Assembly (NCBI GenBank): GCA_945873815.1
Contig: CAMCEE010000005.1
Span: 1 to 64,000, forward strand
DNA: 64,000 nucleotides
Direction: 5' to 3'
Origin: an uncultured Caryophanales bacterium
GTDB taxonomy: Bacteria > Bacillota_I > Bacilli_A > RFN20 > CAG-449
Shown: positions 63,568 to 64,000 of the stretch, one piece after another
How the letters are laid out: every line of letters begins with the position of its first letter
How positions within the stretch are numbered: the stretch's first letter is position 1
The notes under the pieces: model-generated
What the model saw: only the letters and a program-made list of their open reading frames with translations
What the model was told of the DNA's origin: nothing
The model's database searches: none
Program-made: the position numbers and the translations under genes

Positions 63568-64000
63568 TAACATCGAAAAGTTTTCTTATACGGAAGAAGA
63601 GAAAAAGTGTGTTTCTTTAGAAGAGTACATTATCTTTGAAGATGAGAGAAATCTTGAGAAATATATAGTATTCAAATTCAGAAACAATTTGCTTCAAAAT
63701 CTACATGAAATTCGATTTGAAGTTTCACAATATGATGAAAACAAAAATCTTGTTGAAAGAGCTTCTTTAGTTTATTCTGATTTTTCTGCTCAACCGGAGG
63801 AAATGTTTGTTCCTAAAGCAAAATTGAAAGCTAATTATCTTTGTAAGACGATTAGTGTTAGATTGATTTATGCAAAGTTTGATACGGCATATTTTGAAAA
63901 TGACAAATTGAGTTCAGCTACTTTCTCATTTGAAAAATATAACGAACAAATTAATCACGATAAAAAGAAAAATATGACGAAAAAAGAAATTCGTCAATTG
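63554..64000 (+). CDS. Partial unknown protein, cut by the window end
   Basis: 149 residues are visible from the ATG at 63554 (behind AGAGGAGG), overlapping the previous gene by 14 nt; no stop before the window ends. The visible part is soluble and mostly beta-like, with EEYIIFEDERNLEKYIVFKF and SFEKYNEQINHDKKKNMTKK. No motif is recognised. It continues the same operon. Confidence 0.65.
   Translation, partial: MNLFNNIEKFSYTEEEKKCVSLEEYIIFEDERNLEKYIVFKFRNNLLQNLHEIRFEVSQYDENKNLVERASLVYSDFSAQPEEMFVPKAKLKANYLCKTISVRLIYAKFDTAYFENDKLSSATFSFEKYNEQINHDKKKNMTKKEIRQL

Overview
This is an AT-rich chromosomal segment from a low-GC Gram-positive bacterium. The supporting evidence is direct: HrcA with CIRCE operators, a T-box leader on alaS, a lysine riboswitch, a lipoprotein-type solute-binding protein, strong GGAGG ribosome sites and the alaS–DUF1292 neighbourhood. 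TGA is used as a stop (end of the HAD gene at 12115), so this is not the Mycoplasma code. The gene set would suit an uncultured gut Bacilli/RF39-like or Erysipelotrichia-like lineage, but that placement is inference.

Layout. 1–6.3 kb: a TerB-like gene, a PF06541 membrane protein, a possible S-4TM effector, a degenerate DapA-family protein, holA, a GerE-like regulator, and a manganese (yybP-ykoY) riboswitch ahead of a small basic protein and a TRIC/UPF0126 membrane protein. 6.3–14.4 kb: an alanine T-box with alaS, DUF1292, a GNAT–kinase fusion, a PAP2 phosphatase, two HAD hydrolases, cyclophilin and an unknown membrane protein. 14.5–23.1 kb: a small minus-strand gene, then a DUF4011 SF1 helicase with a C-terminal nuclease, a DUF697 membrane protein and an XPD/DinG-type helicase with an N-terminal RecB/Cas4-like nuclease. 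23.2–28.6 kb: lepA, a dead-Fic-like protein, a small membrane protein, hemW, RDD and YccF proteins. 28.6–31.4 kb: a lysine riboswitch driving a three-gene polar amino-acid ABC importer. 31.5–36.3 kb: hrcA-grpE-dnaK-dnaJ behind a promoter with two CIRCE elements.

36.4–64 kb is the unusual part: one tightly packed plus-strand operon that runs off the window. It starts at a promoter overlapped by an 18-bp perfect palindrome. It encodes (i) a catalytically dead GH3-like domain joined through two membrane helices to a dead McrB/MoxR-type AAA+ domain; (ii) two membrane-anchored AAA+ ATPases whose last ~370 residues are identical, on a 1.1-kb near-perfect direct repeat; (iii) between them, a DUF2357-like protein with a long coiled coil in place of a nuclease; (iv) two secreted or surface MBG/YDG-repeat proteins of 1151 and 4246 residues; and (v) three further genes, two of them multi-pass membrane proteins. 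My reading is an AAA+-powered, membrane-associated machine that assembles, exports or controls a giant surface fibre. It appears to be built from McrBC-like ATPase/DUF2357 parts without a nuclease. The function is inferred; the architecture is visible.

No tRNA, rRNA, CRISPR array, insertion sequence or integrase was recognised.
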